DNA of 64,000 bases from Cryoendolithus antarcticus. Lineage: Eukaryota; Ascomycota; Dothideomycetes; Cladosporiales; Cladosporiaceae. Shown here piece by piece: positions 1 through 10,406 of the stretch. The position numbers and the translations under genes were made by a program. A model generated the notes under the pieces. That model was not told the DNA's origin. It saw only the letters and a list, made by a program, of their open reading frames with translations, and ran no database searches. The DNA lies in the NCBI GenBank assembly GCA_002077065.1, contig NAJO01000032.1, positions 62,001-126,000 on the forward strand, in the 5' to 3' direction. The first letter of the stretch is position 1. Each line of letters begins with the position of its first letter.

Positions 1-2402
1 ATGCGACGCCTCCACGGATTCCTACGCGTCAGCCATCCCTGAGCGAAGACGATGCTGCTGGGAAGCTGACTTCTTGGCCGTCCGACTACCATCTCTCTTC
101 TGCTGCTGCCGACGCATCCCGGTGTGCCTCGCCGGACTCTACTCGCACGTGGCAACGAAGCAGTTTTCCAGTGCCCAACCGAACAAGGTGGGTCTAATCT
201 GTCATGTTCCTTACGGTGACGTTGGCTCACGTGTCTACAGTAGTCGAAACCAGAACGGCGGCAGCATCAACCAGATCTTGAGTCGCTCGCCCGAACGCCG
301 TGTTCCGAACTTCTCCACGAACGCAGTGTCACCTCCCCCCTCGCCAACAAAGATGGACGAAACTTCATTCGATCGAAGTAGTGGTGAGCAGTCCGACTTC
401 TCACAAGACACGACAGCAACCTCGGTCGACAATCTCTATCCACTTCAAACGAAAGGACCCGACAGTAGTGATGCACGGGATCTGGAGCCTCTGGGTGGAG
501 ATGATCCACGATCATACGACTTGGTCGAGCCACCGCAGGAAAGGGAGAACGTTGGAGTGTACGCGCTGGAGAAGCAAGCTGACCTCCTCATGTCGCATGA
601 GCATCTCAGCGCTATCTTCGCCAATTCGAAGCTTCTCCTGAAGTTCACAGGCTTCCTCAACTCGCACAGACCGCACAGCATACCCTTACTGATCTACTAC
701 CTGGATGCGCTCAAGGCGATACGAGCCATCAAGTACTCCAATGCAATTGCGGAGGCGCTCGAGCCGATACGAGGTTGTGAATTCACGAAAGACCCTGCGC
801 GGCCGAGTCTGAACCGCGCACTGGAAGAGAAGGCGAACAAGGCATTCGATTTGCTTTGCAAGGAGGACCTGCCGGCATATGTCGCATACACATGGATACA
901 TACACATGGATACTGGTGGTTTCAACGAGCATACAGCGGCGGATCAATGGCACACTAGCGCCGCACCTACGAGAAGCAAGCGAGGGTCTGGCGGAGGTGT
1001 TCTGCTTGACAGATCCATCGAGACCGGACAACCCAATTGTGTTTGCATCTGAGGAGTTCGCGCGGACGACCCAGTATGGCATGAATTATGCAATAGGGAG
1101 GAACTGTCGCTTCTTGCAGGGACCGAGCACGACGAAGTCTTCTATCCGAAGACTAGCAGAATCATGTCAGGCCGGACGGGAGTCGAACGAGATCATGGTG
1201 AACTACCGCCGGGACGGCAGCCCATTCGTAAACTTGCTCATGACGGCGCCCTTGCTGGATAGCAGAGGAGAGGTTCGCTACTACATCGGAGCGCAAGTAG
1301 ACGTCAGCGGTCTGCTGAAGTCCTGCAGTGAGCTGCCAGCTTTGGCGGAATTGGTGGACAAGCAGACGTACGGCTCTTCAGATCGTGACGAGATCAAAGA
1401 CGAGTTCCAGGAGTTGAGCGAGATGTTCAATGGCACAGAGCTGTCCACTGTACGGAGATATGGCGGGAAGATGCACAGGGAGTACGCCGACGACAGCGAT
1501 GTCGAAAGTATGCATGGTGACCGGCCGCGGCGAGTATTGCTACAGGACTCGAGCCAGGACGTGATTGATGAGCAGCTTGATCAGACGAAAGCGAGCATAC
1601 CGTCGGCTGTGCAGGAGCGCGTCAACGGGAAGCTCGCTGGCGTCTATCAACACGTACGTACTCTGCAAACATGCATAGGTTTCCCAATAACCACTGACAT
1701 AACCTACAGTACCTCCTCCTCCGACCAGCACCTTCCCTTCGCATCCTCTTCTCATCGCCCTCCCTCCGCGTCCCCGGCATCCTCCAATCCCCCTTCCTCA
1801 ACCGCGTCGGCGGCTCCCCTCGCGTACGCTCAGATCTCTTCTCCGCCCTGTCAGAAGGCCGCGGCGTCACAGCCAAGATCCGCTGGCTCGCACGCCCAGA
1901 CGAAGACGGCGAAGGTGAAGGCCGACCACGATGGATTCACTGCACGCCTTTGCTTGGTCACAGCGGAGCTGTTGGAGTCTGGATGGTGGTCTTGGTAGAT
2001 GAGGAGGGTAGCAAGGAGATGATCGGTAGCGGGAGGAGGTTCCGTGCTGCGCCGCCAGTGTCGTCTAACATCCATGGACGTGACTGGGGCAGCGGCAGCA
2101 GTGATCGGGAGCGTGAGCAGAGTGATCGGGACAGGCGACTGCTGAACGCGTATGATGTCGACTCCGCGCGACGAGGCGGAAGCGTGGACAATCGCTCACC
2201 TTCGAGAGGCGTGGCCTCGCCTCGCGGGCACACTAGACTGGATCTCGATCAAAGTCCGATATCGTCGAGGAGTCAAAGCGCGAGTCGAAAGCCCTCGTTA
2301 CATGTGGCTGCTATGGCGGCGCAAGGTGGACGACAAGCCAACGGCCGTCCGGAAAGTATCCGGACGGACACAGGTACCAGTCGGGACTTTGCTTTGCGGT
2401 GA
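1..2402 (+). CDS. RGS-LOV light-sensor-type protein, 5' partial, frame broken
   Basis: The gene runs off the left edge. The first coding block is the frame open from base 3; introns at 188-240 and 1654-1709 (GTACGT...CTACAG) join it to the rest. A Ser/Pro-rich N-terminus is followed by an RGS-like helical domain (about 540-900), a LOV/PAS domain (about 980-1320) with the flavin motif GRNCRFLQG (adduct Cys codon 1105-1107), and a Ser/Arg-rich tail. This order matches the fungal RGS-LOV proteins (BcLOV4 of Botrytis), in which blue light drives membrane binding and the RGS part is expected to act on a G-alpha subunit. In the RGS-LOV linker a perfect 14-bp tandem duplication (885-912) shifts the frame into a stop at 956-958, while the LOV half stays open in another frame. 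As it stands, RGS and LOV are not in one uninterrupted frame. Family call is strong; whether the break is biological or an assembly error cannot be told here. Confidence 0.85.
885..912 (+). repeat. Perfect 14-bp tandem duplication inside RGS-LOV gene
   Basis: The unit CATACACATGGATA occurs twice with no spacer (885-898 and 899-912). Fourteen is not a multiple of three, so the second copy shifts the reading frame. With a single copy the frame before and after joins as ...AYVAYTWILVVSTSIQRR..., leading straight into the LOV domain. Confidence 0.95.
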
Positions 2403-2795
2403 GATGATATGGGATCTTATGATGGTGTTGGGAGGCGTTTCGAGGACTTGACGGAAGTAGCGCGGTACTGCAGCGGTCTGTGGACATGCGCAGAGGAGAT
2501 CGATCTGGATGTTTAATCTGGTGGCACAACCGTCTACGCAGCTGGACAAGCTCTGGGAGAGTGGTCGTCGTCCAGAGGCATGATGTATACATATATAGAT
2601 TCCATACGTCTGTACATGAACGGCAACAAGAGCTTGTTATGAGAGCCTCGGACCAATGGCTACAGCAGGCCTACTACGTCAAGCAATCTTATACACTCTC
2701 ACATAGCCTCGCCACACTCGAGCCCCTAGTCACACCCAGTGAGACCAACGAGTCCCCACCAACGGAACCATCACATTCGCCCCATATCGCTCATC
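2403..2795. other. Intergenic: RGS-LOV 3' end to cupin promoter
   Basis: Tandem spacer between two + strand genes. Short open stretches here show no family features. No repeat or RNA gene is apparent. Confidence 0.6.
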
Positions 2796-3273
2796 ATGCC
2801 CTCCCACGCCCAAAATCCAGTAATCTACACCCCCGCCTCCTCCCTCACAGTGTCCGGCGGGCAGACCGAGGGCATGATCCGGCAATCTGCCATCGTCAAA
2901 CTAACGCCCAATATCTGCGCGTCTCGCATGATCGCCAAACCCCACACCTCCAGCGCTGTGCACCATCACGGCGACCAGGACACGGTGGTGTTTGCTCATA
3001 AGGGGAAGGGAGTTATTGTTAGTGAAGGGGGGAAGAAGAGGGTTGTGGTGGAGGAGGGGGGGTTTGCTTTGATTCCGTGAGTAGCGTCAAACTGAGCCAC
3101 CGAGAAATGGCAGTATACTGTTCTACGAGATGGGCTAACGATCGGCGTGCAGAGCGTTTGCAGAGCATCAGGAAGTGAACGAAAGTGAGGAAGATGTTGT
3201 GTGGGCGATCATTCGGGCGCCAGGAGACGAGCCGGTGGTCGTCAATTTGGAGAAGGGATGGGGAAGCAGTTGA
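2796..3273 (+). CDS. Small single-domain cupin-like protein
   Basis: Two exons (2796-3076, 3153-3273) with a 76-nt intron, GTGAGT...GTGCAG, give 133 residues. The split codon reads Pro, joining ...FALIP to AFAEHQEVN.... The His-rich stretch AVHHHGDQDTVVFAHKGKG followed by a Gly turn, a beta-rich centre and the later FAEHQ resemble the metal-binding strands of a minimal cupin barrel (HxH near residue 50, a further His near 100). No signal peptide is visible, so it is probably cytosolic. The substrate cannot be told from sequence; small fungal cupins are often unassigned. Start is the first ATG in frame and puts the protein at a normal length for one cupin domain. Confidence 0.75.
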
Positions 3274-3497
3274 ATGTTATTTGACAGTCTGCACGCACGT
3301 GTGGCATGATCATGCTGTCTTGTGGGCGTGTTGGAGCAGTGTAGGTTGACAGAATTTGGCGGGGCTCTTTCATGACTTCACCTGTTGGTAATGTTGTATG
3401 TAACTTTGGACACTATTCCACATGATTATTATTGTCCTCAGGAAGTGATACGAGGGTGCCTCGTTTCTTGAATACTACACAGCGTCAATCATTCAGG
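3274..3497. other. Short intergenic spacer
   Basis: Holds the 3' UTR of the cupin gene and the promoter of the SelW-like gene. Nothing else recognised. Confidence 0.5.
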
Positions 3498-4026
3498 ATG
3501 GAAAGTATGACTGCACCCGCACTGGTCCATCTACCTCGAGTGGCGATCACATTCTGCACCCAATGCCGTTGGATGTTGAGGTAAGTCTTCTCGCTCTGCC
3601 TTCGCTTCGGACTGCAAAGCTTAAGATGATGCTAGGGCTACCTACTTCGGTCAAGAACTTCTTTCTACTTTCGGCACCAGTATCGGCGAGATTGCATTGA
3701 TCCCAGCTACTGGAGGACTTTTCACTGTGCATCTGACACACAAGCCGCCCGGAGCGACTGAAGTACAGGAGACGCTGATCTGGGACCGTAAAGCCGAGGG
3801 TGGCTTTCCAGAGACGAAGGTCCTGAAGCAGCTGATCCGCAATCACATCGAGCCCGGCAAGGATCTCGGCCATTCTGACAAGCCTGCGAAAGGCCGGGTC
3901 GAGGCTGCGAAGTCGGATGCAGAGCAGCAGGCTTCAGCAGCAAACGGGGCCGATGTCACATCTGCTGCAATTCCTTCGCTTGCTGCTGGGCCAACCACTG
4001 CCAAGGACTGTGAAGACTGCCGCTGA
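3498..4026 (+). CDS. Rdx/SelW-like thioredoxin-fold redox protein
   Basis: Two exons (3498-3580, 3636-4026) around a 55-nt intron, GTAAGT...GCTAG, encode 157 residues. After 'VAITFCTQCRWMLRATYFGQ' the protein has the SelW/SelT/SelH-type (Rdx) layout: an N-terminal CxxC (CTQC, residues about 20-23) after the first strand, then helix and 'LIPATGGLFTVHL', then 'LIWDRKAEGGFPETKVLKQL' ending the fold. Animal SelW carries selenocysteine at the second Cys; here both are Cys, as expected in fungi, which lack the Sec system. Beyond the fold is an Ala-rich tail of about 50 residues that ends in DCEDCR, a second CxxC. Likely a soluble thiol oxidoreductase. Its stop lies 11 bp from the stop of the opposing gene, so the 3' UTRs must overlap. 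Confidence 0.85.
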
Positions 4027-4037
4027 GTCGCCACACC

Positions 4038-5614
4038 TCAAAGCGTCCTGACGAACAACTCCTCGCTCACCGACCAGACGGTCAGCTCCCAGTCGCAGCC
4101 GCGAAAATGCTGCGTCTCGAACTTGACACTGAACGTGTCTCTACCCAGCCAGCATCCGACTCTCGCCCACTTGCCACCATGCCTAGGATCAGCATACCGA
4201 TTCTTCAGCACCGCGCCTATGATCCTGCACCCCGGAACTTCGATACGAAGCGGCTCAGGTTTCTGCGTGGTCATGCGATCGCTGTCATCCAGGACACAGG
4301 TCTTGGTATGCGCGAGCGGTATGTCGGGTGAGATGCCAAGCGAAGCGAAAGTCTCTGGCGTCATGCCCATGGACCAGATTGTCTCGGGAGAGGTATTGAA
4401 GGGCTTGTGTGACCACTGGCCTCTGTTATATAGTCTGTTTAGCACTTCTCGATGACAATGGAGACGCAGGAAAAGACTCACTCGGGGTATGCGGCCTCTT
4501 GCTTTGCGCTCAGAACATCCAACTCAGCGCGAAGCGTAGTTTTGTGCTTCGCATTTCGTGCCATGTCACGTAGTGATGCCGATATTCTGTTCAACTCCTC
4601 GATGAGTTTCTCGGCTTCGAGATTCTCAGCGGACGCTCGTGTCCTCGTATGCGTGTCCAGTTGGTCATAGATGACCTCAAGTCTCCCGGTCGTCGTCCTC
4701 GAGTCCACTGACAATGAGCGACTAAGCATCTGCAATACAGCGCACTGCCAGAGTGCAGAGCTTGCATCGAAGCCCAGAGTCACCGCTCTCGTGGGCCGTG
4801 CGATCTGGCCTGGGAGCATGCCGGAGTAGTGCTCTAACAGCGCTAACTGTGGCACCAGCTCATGCTGTCCTCTGAAGTCCTCCCATGCCTTCGTGAGATC
4901 GCTGTCCGGTGCTAAAGCCAGGTCGTTGCCCGTCCTGAGGCCACTGGCGAGCACTTTGCATGAGCGTGCGGCGCCCGTGTCTTTCGAGCCCTTGACAACC
5001 ATTCCCCCATTCGCGTTGGACTTCTCACTGCTCAGGCTCAAACCAGTAGCCGATCTCGTCAGTCCACAGCTCTCATCCACAGCGTAGCTACTTATCGCCA
5101 CGAAGCTTGCCTGCCGCACATAGCCAGTAATGAAATACTCCCCATAGCTCGCCGTAAACTTGCCCACATCGCCTGCCAGTAGAGCCTTCGCTTGAGGCGT
5201 CAGCAACAGCTCCTCGTGAAACTGTCTCGCTTCCTCCGTTATCGTCCCACGCAATACGTGCACAACCCTCCCCCGCCCACATGTGAGAGAACTCACATAC
5301 TCCCCCAGCTCCCTCATTTGCTCAACAGACAATGGCGGCCCCGGGCCACTGATCCAGGATTCCAAGTAGTCCCCCAGCCGTACGGCATCGGCAAAGACCT
5401 CGTCGTGGAGTGCGAAAGTCACAGGTTGTTCCGGTCCGACAGTCTTGGTGACTTCGTCGTCGTCATCGTTGTCCGAATCTTCTTCAATGTGGATGCCGAA
5501 GAACGGCGATGCGAGGACTTCGTGCGATGATGGGTCGAAGCCTGCGCCGATGCGCGTGTGAGAGGTCCAGGGAACGGAGCCGTGTTGCTTGATTGTCCGG
5601 TTGATTGGTGGCAT
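4038..5614 (-). CDS. Unrecognised protein with weak MACPF-like segment
   Basis: Two exons, 5614-4482 and 4434-4038, with a 47-nt intron (GTGAGT...AACAG), encode 509 residues. The joined sequence reads ...AAYPELYNRGQWSHKP.... An acidic patch (EEDSDNDDDDE) sits near residue 45. The middle contains FTASYGEYFITGYVRQASF, which resembles the YG-x-(H/Y)-(F/Y)-I/V-x-G signature of MACPF-like proteins, but the twin-glycine and other hallmarks are not clear, so this is only a weak hint. A helical segment of about 60 residues (around 300-375) precedes the intron. The C-terminal 130 residues look globular, with a DWELTVWSV end. No signal peptide. I do not recognise the family with confidence. Confidence 0.7.
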
Positions 5615-6013
5615 TATTCCCGCACTAGTAGTGACAGATGTAATCGGGCCTGATTTCCCTCATATGATCGTAACCCAGGTGGCCGATACTTTGAGAGTCT
5701 TGATGTAATCCCGACGGAGATGTGGACGTTGTCGTTCACCTATTTCACAATTGTCTCGATAGAATGAAGTCGAGGTCCACCTTTGACGTTGGGGATGCGG
5801 TGGCGACATTGAAGTATGGATGAAGGAAGGAACTCTCGTCCTCCACTAGAGCAATTGAGTGACCCTTGCAGCGTAGAGATCGAACGTGGTTGTGTAAACG
5901 CAGATTACAGCTCTCCATACTGTTACACAGCTCCTCCAGACGATCGTCCAGACGGAGCCATCTATGCTATTGCTATGCTAACACACTGCCCCCCTCACTC
6001 ATATCGTACTCAT
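5615..6013. other. Intergenic: promoter of the 5614 gene and RPN2 3' side
   Basis: Lies upstream of one - strand gene and downstream of another. No convincing open frame, repeat or RNA gene is seen. Confidence 0.6.
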
Positions 6014-9000
6014 CTACTGCTCCTCTTGCTCCGCCTCATCGTCATCAACCTCAAAAGCATCAGGCACAGGCGCCTCTTCGCCGTCATCATCCTCGTCAAC
6101 CGCATTCAACACACCCGCAGCCGCAGCCGCGCCACCACCACTCGCGAACCCGAGATCGGGCATATCTATATCGGCAGCCGGGGCAGCAGGGCCAGGCGTA
6201 GGCGCGACAACAGTGGTTTTCTTGCGGGCTTTGAGCTCGAGGAGAGATTTGGGAGAGTCTGATTGGGAGTCGTGGAGGAGGATGACACCACCGGTAGGCT
6301 GTGAGAGCAATGTCAGTAGCGGTTCGCGTGAAGACGAAACATGATGAGCGAGCCTTACCTTTTTGACCGGCTGATACCTCCCCTCTCCAGGGAAGGAGAT
6401 CCACTTCACCTGTGCTGGCAGCACTCGACTCATGTTCTCCAACTCAAACCCAACCTTTTCCTTCTCCTTCCGCTCTTTAGCAGCGGGTGAAGCAGAGGCG
6501 TCTTTCTCGCCGTCTTTCTCCTCGGCAAGCTTGGCGGTGTCGATCGTCGTGTCCTCATCCATCTTATCACCCGCCTCACCATCAACCTCAGGCTTGGGTG
6601 TAGTTGGCGTCTGGTCGATGTCCATGCTCTCCCGCCTGTGCTGGCGATCCTTAGCCTGCTTTCTCCGCAGAGCATGCGCAGTGGTCGATAGCACGGCAGT
6701 CTTGACTTTCTCCGGAGCCTCTTCGACTTTCACGACTTGCTCCGGTGGGTAATCGAACATGCTAGGCTTTGTGTTCGAGTGAAACTTGAAGCTTGGAATC
6801 TCCAGGTCCTGGTCCACGCCGATGATAGCGGTGGGTGTGAAAGATAGGGCGAGGAAGTGGGTGAGCGGGAACCAGTACCAGTACTGCGTGAAAACTGCCA
6901 TGCCGACGATCGCTGCCATGTTCAAGTTGCCAGTCTGGGTCTGCAGACCGATGGTGCAATTCCTCCCGCCTGCATCGATGATGCCGAGAGCCAAAGCGCA
7001 GCCGAACTTAGCCATAGCGTCTTCGTGCCTGTCGCCTACCATCTTCTGCAGTGTCTTGCGGATCTCGGTGACCTTAGGGTTTTGCACTTCGTTTGTCTGC
7101 ACGAGGATCATGGCCACAGCGATGTAGGCACCTTGTCGCACAAAGTCGACAGAGTCTTTCATCATTGGCTCGAGAAGGTCGAGCGCCTCGTCGAGACCTG
7201 TGCCAGCGCATGCAATGCCGAGCGCCATCGTAGCACCGTATCGGACATGCGGGCTGTAGCTCTCGGACAGCAGCTCAACCATACGTGGGACCGATCCTGG
7301 CTTGCGGAAGAGGACGAAGCCCAAGCTCATGACTGCCGCTCGTCGCACATCGTCGCTGACGTCGCTGACTGCGACGTGTAGGAGCTTGCGCACCGCCTTG
7401 TTGCTGCCAGTACCGCAGTACGCGAGCGCAAGTGTCATTATGCCACCATACCTTAACGCTGAGTCTGCATCATCAAGCAAGCCATTGATGAGCTCATCGG
7501 CAGCCTCTTGTCGATTGTACATGATGAGTGCCATACCCATCGCCAGACCTCGCACGATCTTGTCGTGCTGTGTCTCGTGCGCGTACTGGATCATGTCGTC
7601 AAGCGCCTTGACGTTGCCAGTGCCGAGCATGACAAGGCCCATCGCAAGACCCACAGCCTCACCATTGATGGCAGAGTCGGTGTACAACACAGCCTTGAGT
7701 TCCTCGTAAATCTCATCGGAGCCGGTCGCCATGCCAGCTACGCCGAGACCGAGCGCACCACCGTGCTGCACGACCTCTTCTTGCGTGTCCTTGAACTGCT
7801 TTCGGAGGTAGTCCAGCACATTTGTTCCGTGATTTGCGTAGATCAAGCCGAGAGCGTACAGCGAGCCACCCTGACTGTACGTGCTGCCTGCACTTGCGTT
7901 CGTCTGTGGCTTCGGCAAGTACGGATCAAGCAGCTTCTGGCCTTGACTCAAGTTGCCGCGATGTATCACACCGAGCGCAGCTGTAGCACTGAACTTCGAC
8001 CAGTTCACAGCCTTGCCAAGCCACTCCAAGTTGTCGCGGAAGAAGCTATCGATCGTTGTACCTGCATGCATGAACGCATTTGCGAAGGTCACAGATGTGT
8101 GGAAGATGCTGTTCCGTGCCTCGAGGGAGTCTCGCACTTTGTTCAATATTGCCTTGTCCGTGCGACTGCTGCGATATAGAAACTCAAGGTTCAGCTCGAT
8201 GCTCTTTGTACCGCGCAGTATCTCCCTGACCGAAGTGTACGCTGTCTGCTCTTCCTCGGTCTCGGGCTTCGGCTTTGTCCTCGATGCGACGAGCGTCGTT
8301 GTCTGTGGTGGTCCTGCGCTGTCGTTGAGTTCTGTAAGCAACTGACTTGACTCCGCTGCGTTGTCGTCCTCGTTCGGCTCTGACGTTACTGGTGCAACAG
8401 CATTCCCATTCAGCTTCGACTCCTCCGGTTTCTCCTCCTCAGTATCTGGCAGGTCCTCCATGATCTTCTGGAGAAACTCCTGTGTGCCATTCTCGTACAA
8501 GTCAAATGACAGCTGGTAAGCAATTGCCAAAGATCTCCCATCACCCTTCTGGATGAGCTGCTTGATCATCTGCGATGCTGCACCATGCTGGTCCAAGTAC
8601 ACCACGCAACGCGCGATCGCGAAGTAGTCAGGACTCGGAATATCATTCAGGAGCTCCAGAATCAGTCGCAAGATTTCATTCCTCAGTCCACGCTCTTGCA
8701 CCACGTTCATGCAGATATCAAGCACATACTCAAGAAGCTCATCGGTCTGCCCGCTCGAGCCCTTCTTGCCCTTGCCCTTCTCCTCCGCGCTTGCCTTCAG
8801 GATTGCCTCTCGTAGTACCTCGATGTTGCGCGCCTCGATCGCAATGCCGACGACTTGCTTGTACTCCGACTCTTCATAGCAGGACGCGAAAATCCGCTTG
8901 ACAACACCCTGCAGGTTCTTTTTGACAGGGTTCGAGAGGGTCAAAGGGTGTGGGTGCGCGCCAGCAACCCCAGCGTTGCCACCCCCTGGTGCCGCCGAGT

Positions 9001-9638
9001 CCCACGGGTTGGCATCATCGCGTGAAAGCAAAGACTTGCTGGGTAGCGTAGACTGCGAGAAGGGTGTTGTTGGGTTCGCAACGGCAGCAGCACTTGCATC
9101 GGCGAAGTCGGAGGTGTTGCTGCGAGTCTTGGAGGCTGGCGTGGGCGGGTTGTGCATCGCGCAGAGGGCGATGTAAGTGTCTATGCACTTCGCGATGATC
9201 GTCTCCTCGTACTCGCCTGCCTCCTCGATGTCGAAGAGGTCGCCTGCGCCAAGTGCGAAGACCATGGACTCGTTGTACTCCTGGAGCTGGTAGTAGACCT
9301 TGGACAGCACGAGTGCTGCGAGATTGCGGTGGCTGAAGCCCTCATCTTCGTAGAGCGCTTCTCTGTGATGATTCCGTCAGTACACGAGCCTGAAGGAAGC
9401 ATTTCCGCGAACAGCACGAGCTGGCACGCGAGCAGCTGGAGGACAGCTTCACCCCGTGCCCGGCTCTCATGCTGGCGCTTTAAGCATGCTATACGTACAT
9501 TTGTCCGATTGATCCCGAGACTTGCGTCCACACGCTATCAATGTCATCATTCAGTCGCTCCAGAGCAAATGCCTGCAGCGCCTCATCCGGCTCGGACAGG
9601 AAGCCCACCAGCCCAGCGGCGGAGGTGAGGGCGACCAT
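6014..9638 (-). CDS. RPN2: 26S proteasome regulatory subunit Rpn2 (PSMD1)
   Basis: Three exons, 9638-9499, 9362-6359 and 6298-6014, encode about 1142 residues. The first intron (136 nt) joins ...SGSIGQ-I-EALYEDEGF..., as expected for Rpn2. The protein has an N-terminal helical rod, then tandem proteasome/cyclosome repeats (motifs such as GLAMGMALIMY, YGATMALGIACAGTG), a hydrophobic turn (FPLTHFLALSFTP) and a C-terminal acidic tail. Rpn2 is the largest base scaffold of the 19S particle and holds Rpn10/Rpn13 and the lid in cytosol and nucleus. The last intron (6299-6358, 60 nt) is a multiple of three and contains no stop; skipping it gives YQPVKK-PTGGVILLHDS, the family reading. Retention would add 20 residues. 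Transcribed divergently from the capping-enzyme gene. Confidence 0.97.
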
Positions 9639-10406
9639 GTTGGAGGATCGTCCAATGCTGAGGAATTACTGATAGGCGTTTATGACCTCAATATCGCCTC
9701 TTGAGTGTGGTGGTGAAGCCTGAGATGCGATCCGGACACGAAGTCACAGAACGTCGGCGGCGCGCCGGTGACGGGCTGAGCGGTTGGAGGAGAATCCTCT
9801 GATGGGGACGTAGGAAAGGACGGGCGTGAAGGGAGCGTAGCTGAGCGTTAGCTGGTGGATGTAGTGAACTCAACGAAGAGTCGGCGGTGCTAGTATCTCT
9901 TGAGCCTCATCATCAGGCGACACAAACGCGCGGGCATCATTCTCGGCAACTCCCGCACGCGTCCACAGACACCCACATCGACACGAATAGTATGGTGCAT
10001 GAAGCAGACGTCACCAGCTAGGGTAGAATTTACTCTGTTTGTGGCCGCATAGACCCTGCGTGAATGCACGAGATATCTGCTCTTCATCTTCTTCCCCAGC
10101 GGCTAACCCCATATTGGAACGACCAAATCGCTCAAGTAAACTACCTCCTGTGTGCCACCCGGTCTGCGGACGAGCCCAGGTCAGATCTCAGTGCGAGGAA
10201 GTGCACGATCACAGTGGACTTTGCGACCACAGTGAGGTCTGATATCTGGAAGTGCACAATACTGGTCGGCGAGGTCCTCTGTAACAACACGCATCGATCT
10301 CAGTGCAGCGATTTGGAGGACAAGCACCACATGAGAGGGTCATCCGGCGCATGCACATCGCGGCACACGACTTGAGGTGGCAATGAGGAGGGAGTGAGGC
10401 GCAAGG
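9639..10406. other. Divergent promoter region RPN2 / CET1-like
   Basis: Spacer of 768 bp between two divergent housekeeping genes. Two diverged copies of a GGAAGTGCAC-centred stretch lie about 50 bp apart (near 10197-10206 and 10248-10257). No gene seen. Confidence 0.6.

Noticed and set aside
881..936. 56-nt intron bridging the RGS and LOV frames
   Set aside because: Donor GTCGCA is weak and no branch site is visible; a 14-bp duplication explains the frame change exactly and keeps more of the linker.
10376..10383. GGTGGCAA, like the proteasome PACE element
   Set aside because: One base short of the yeast consensus and beside the capping gene, about 740 bp from the RPN2 start; could be chance.
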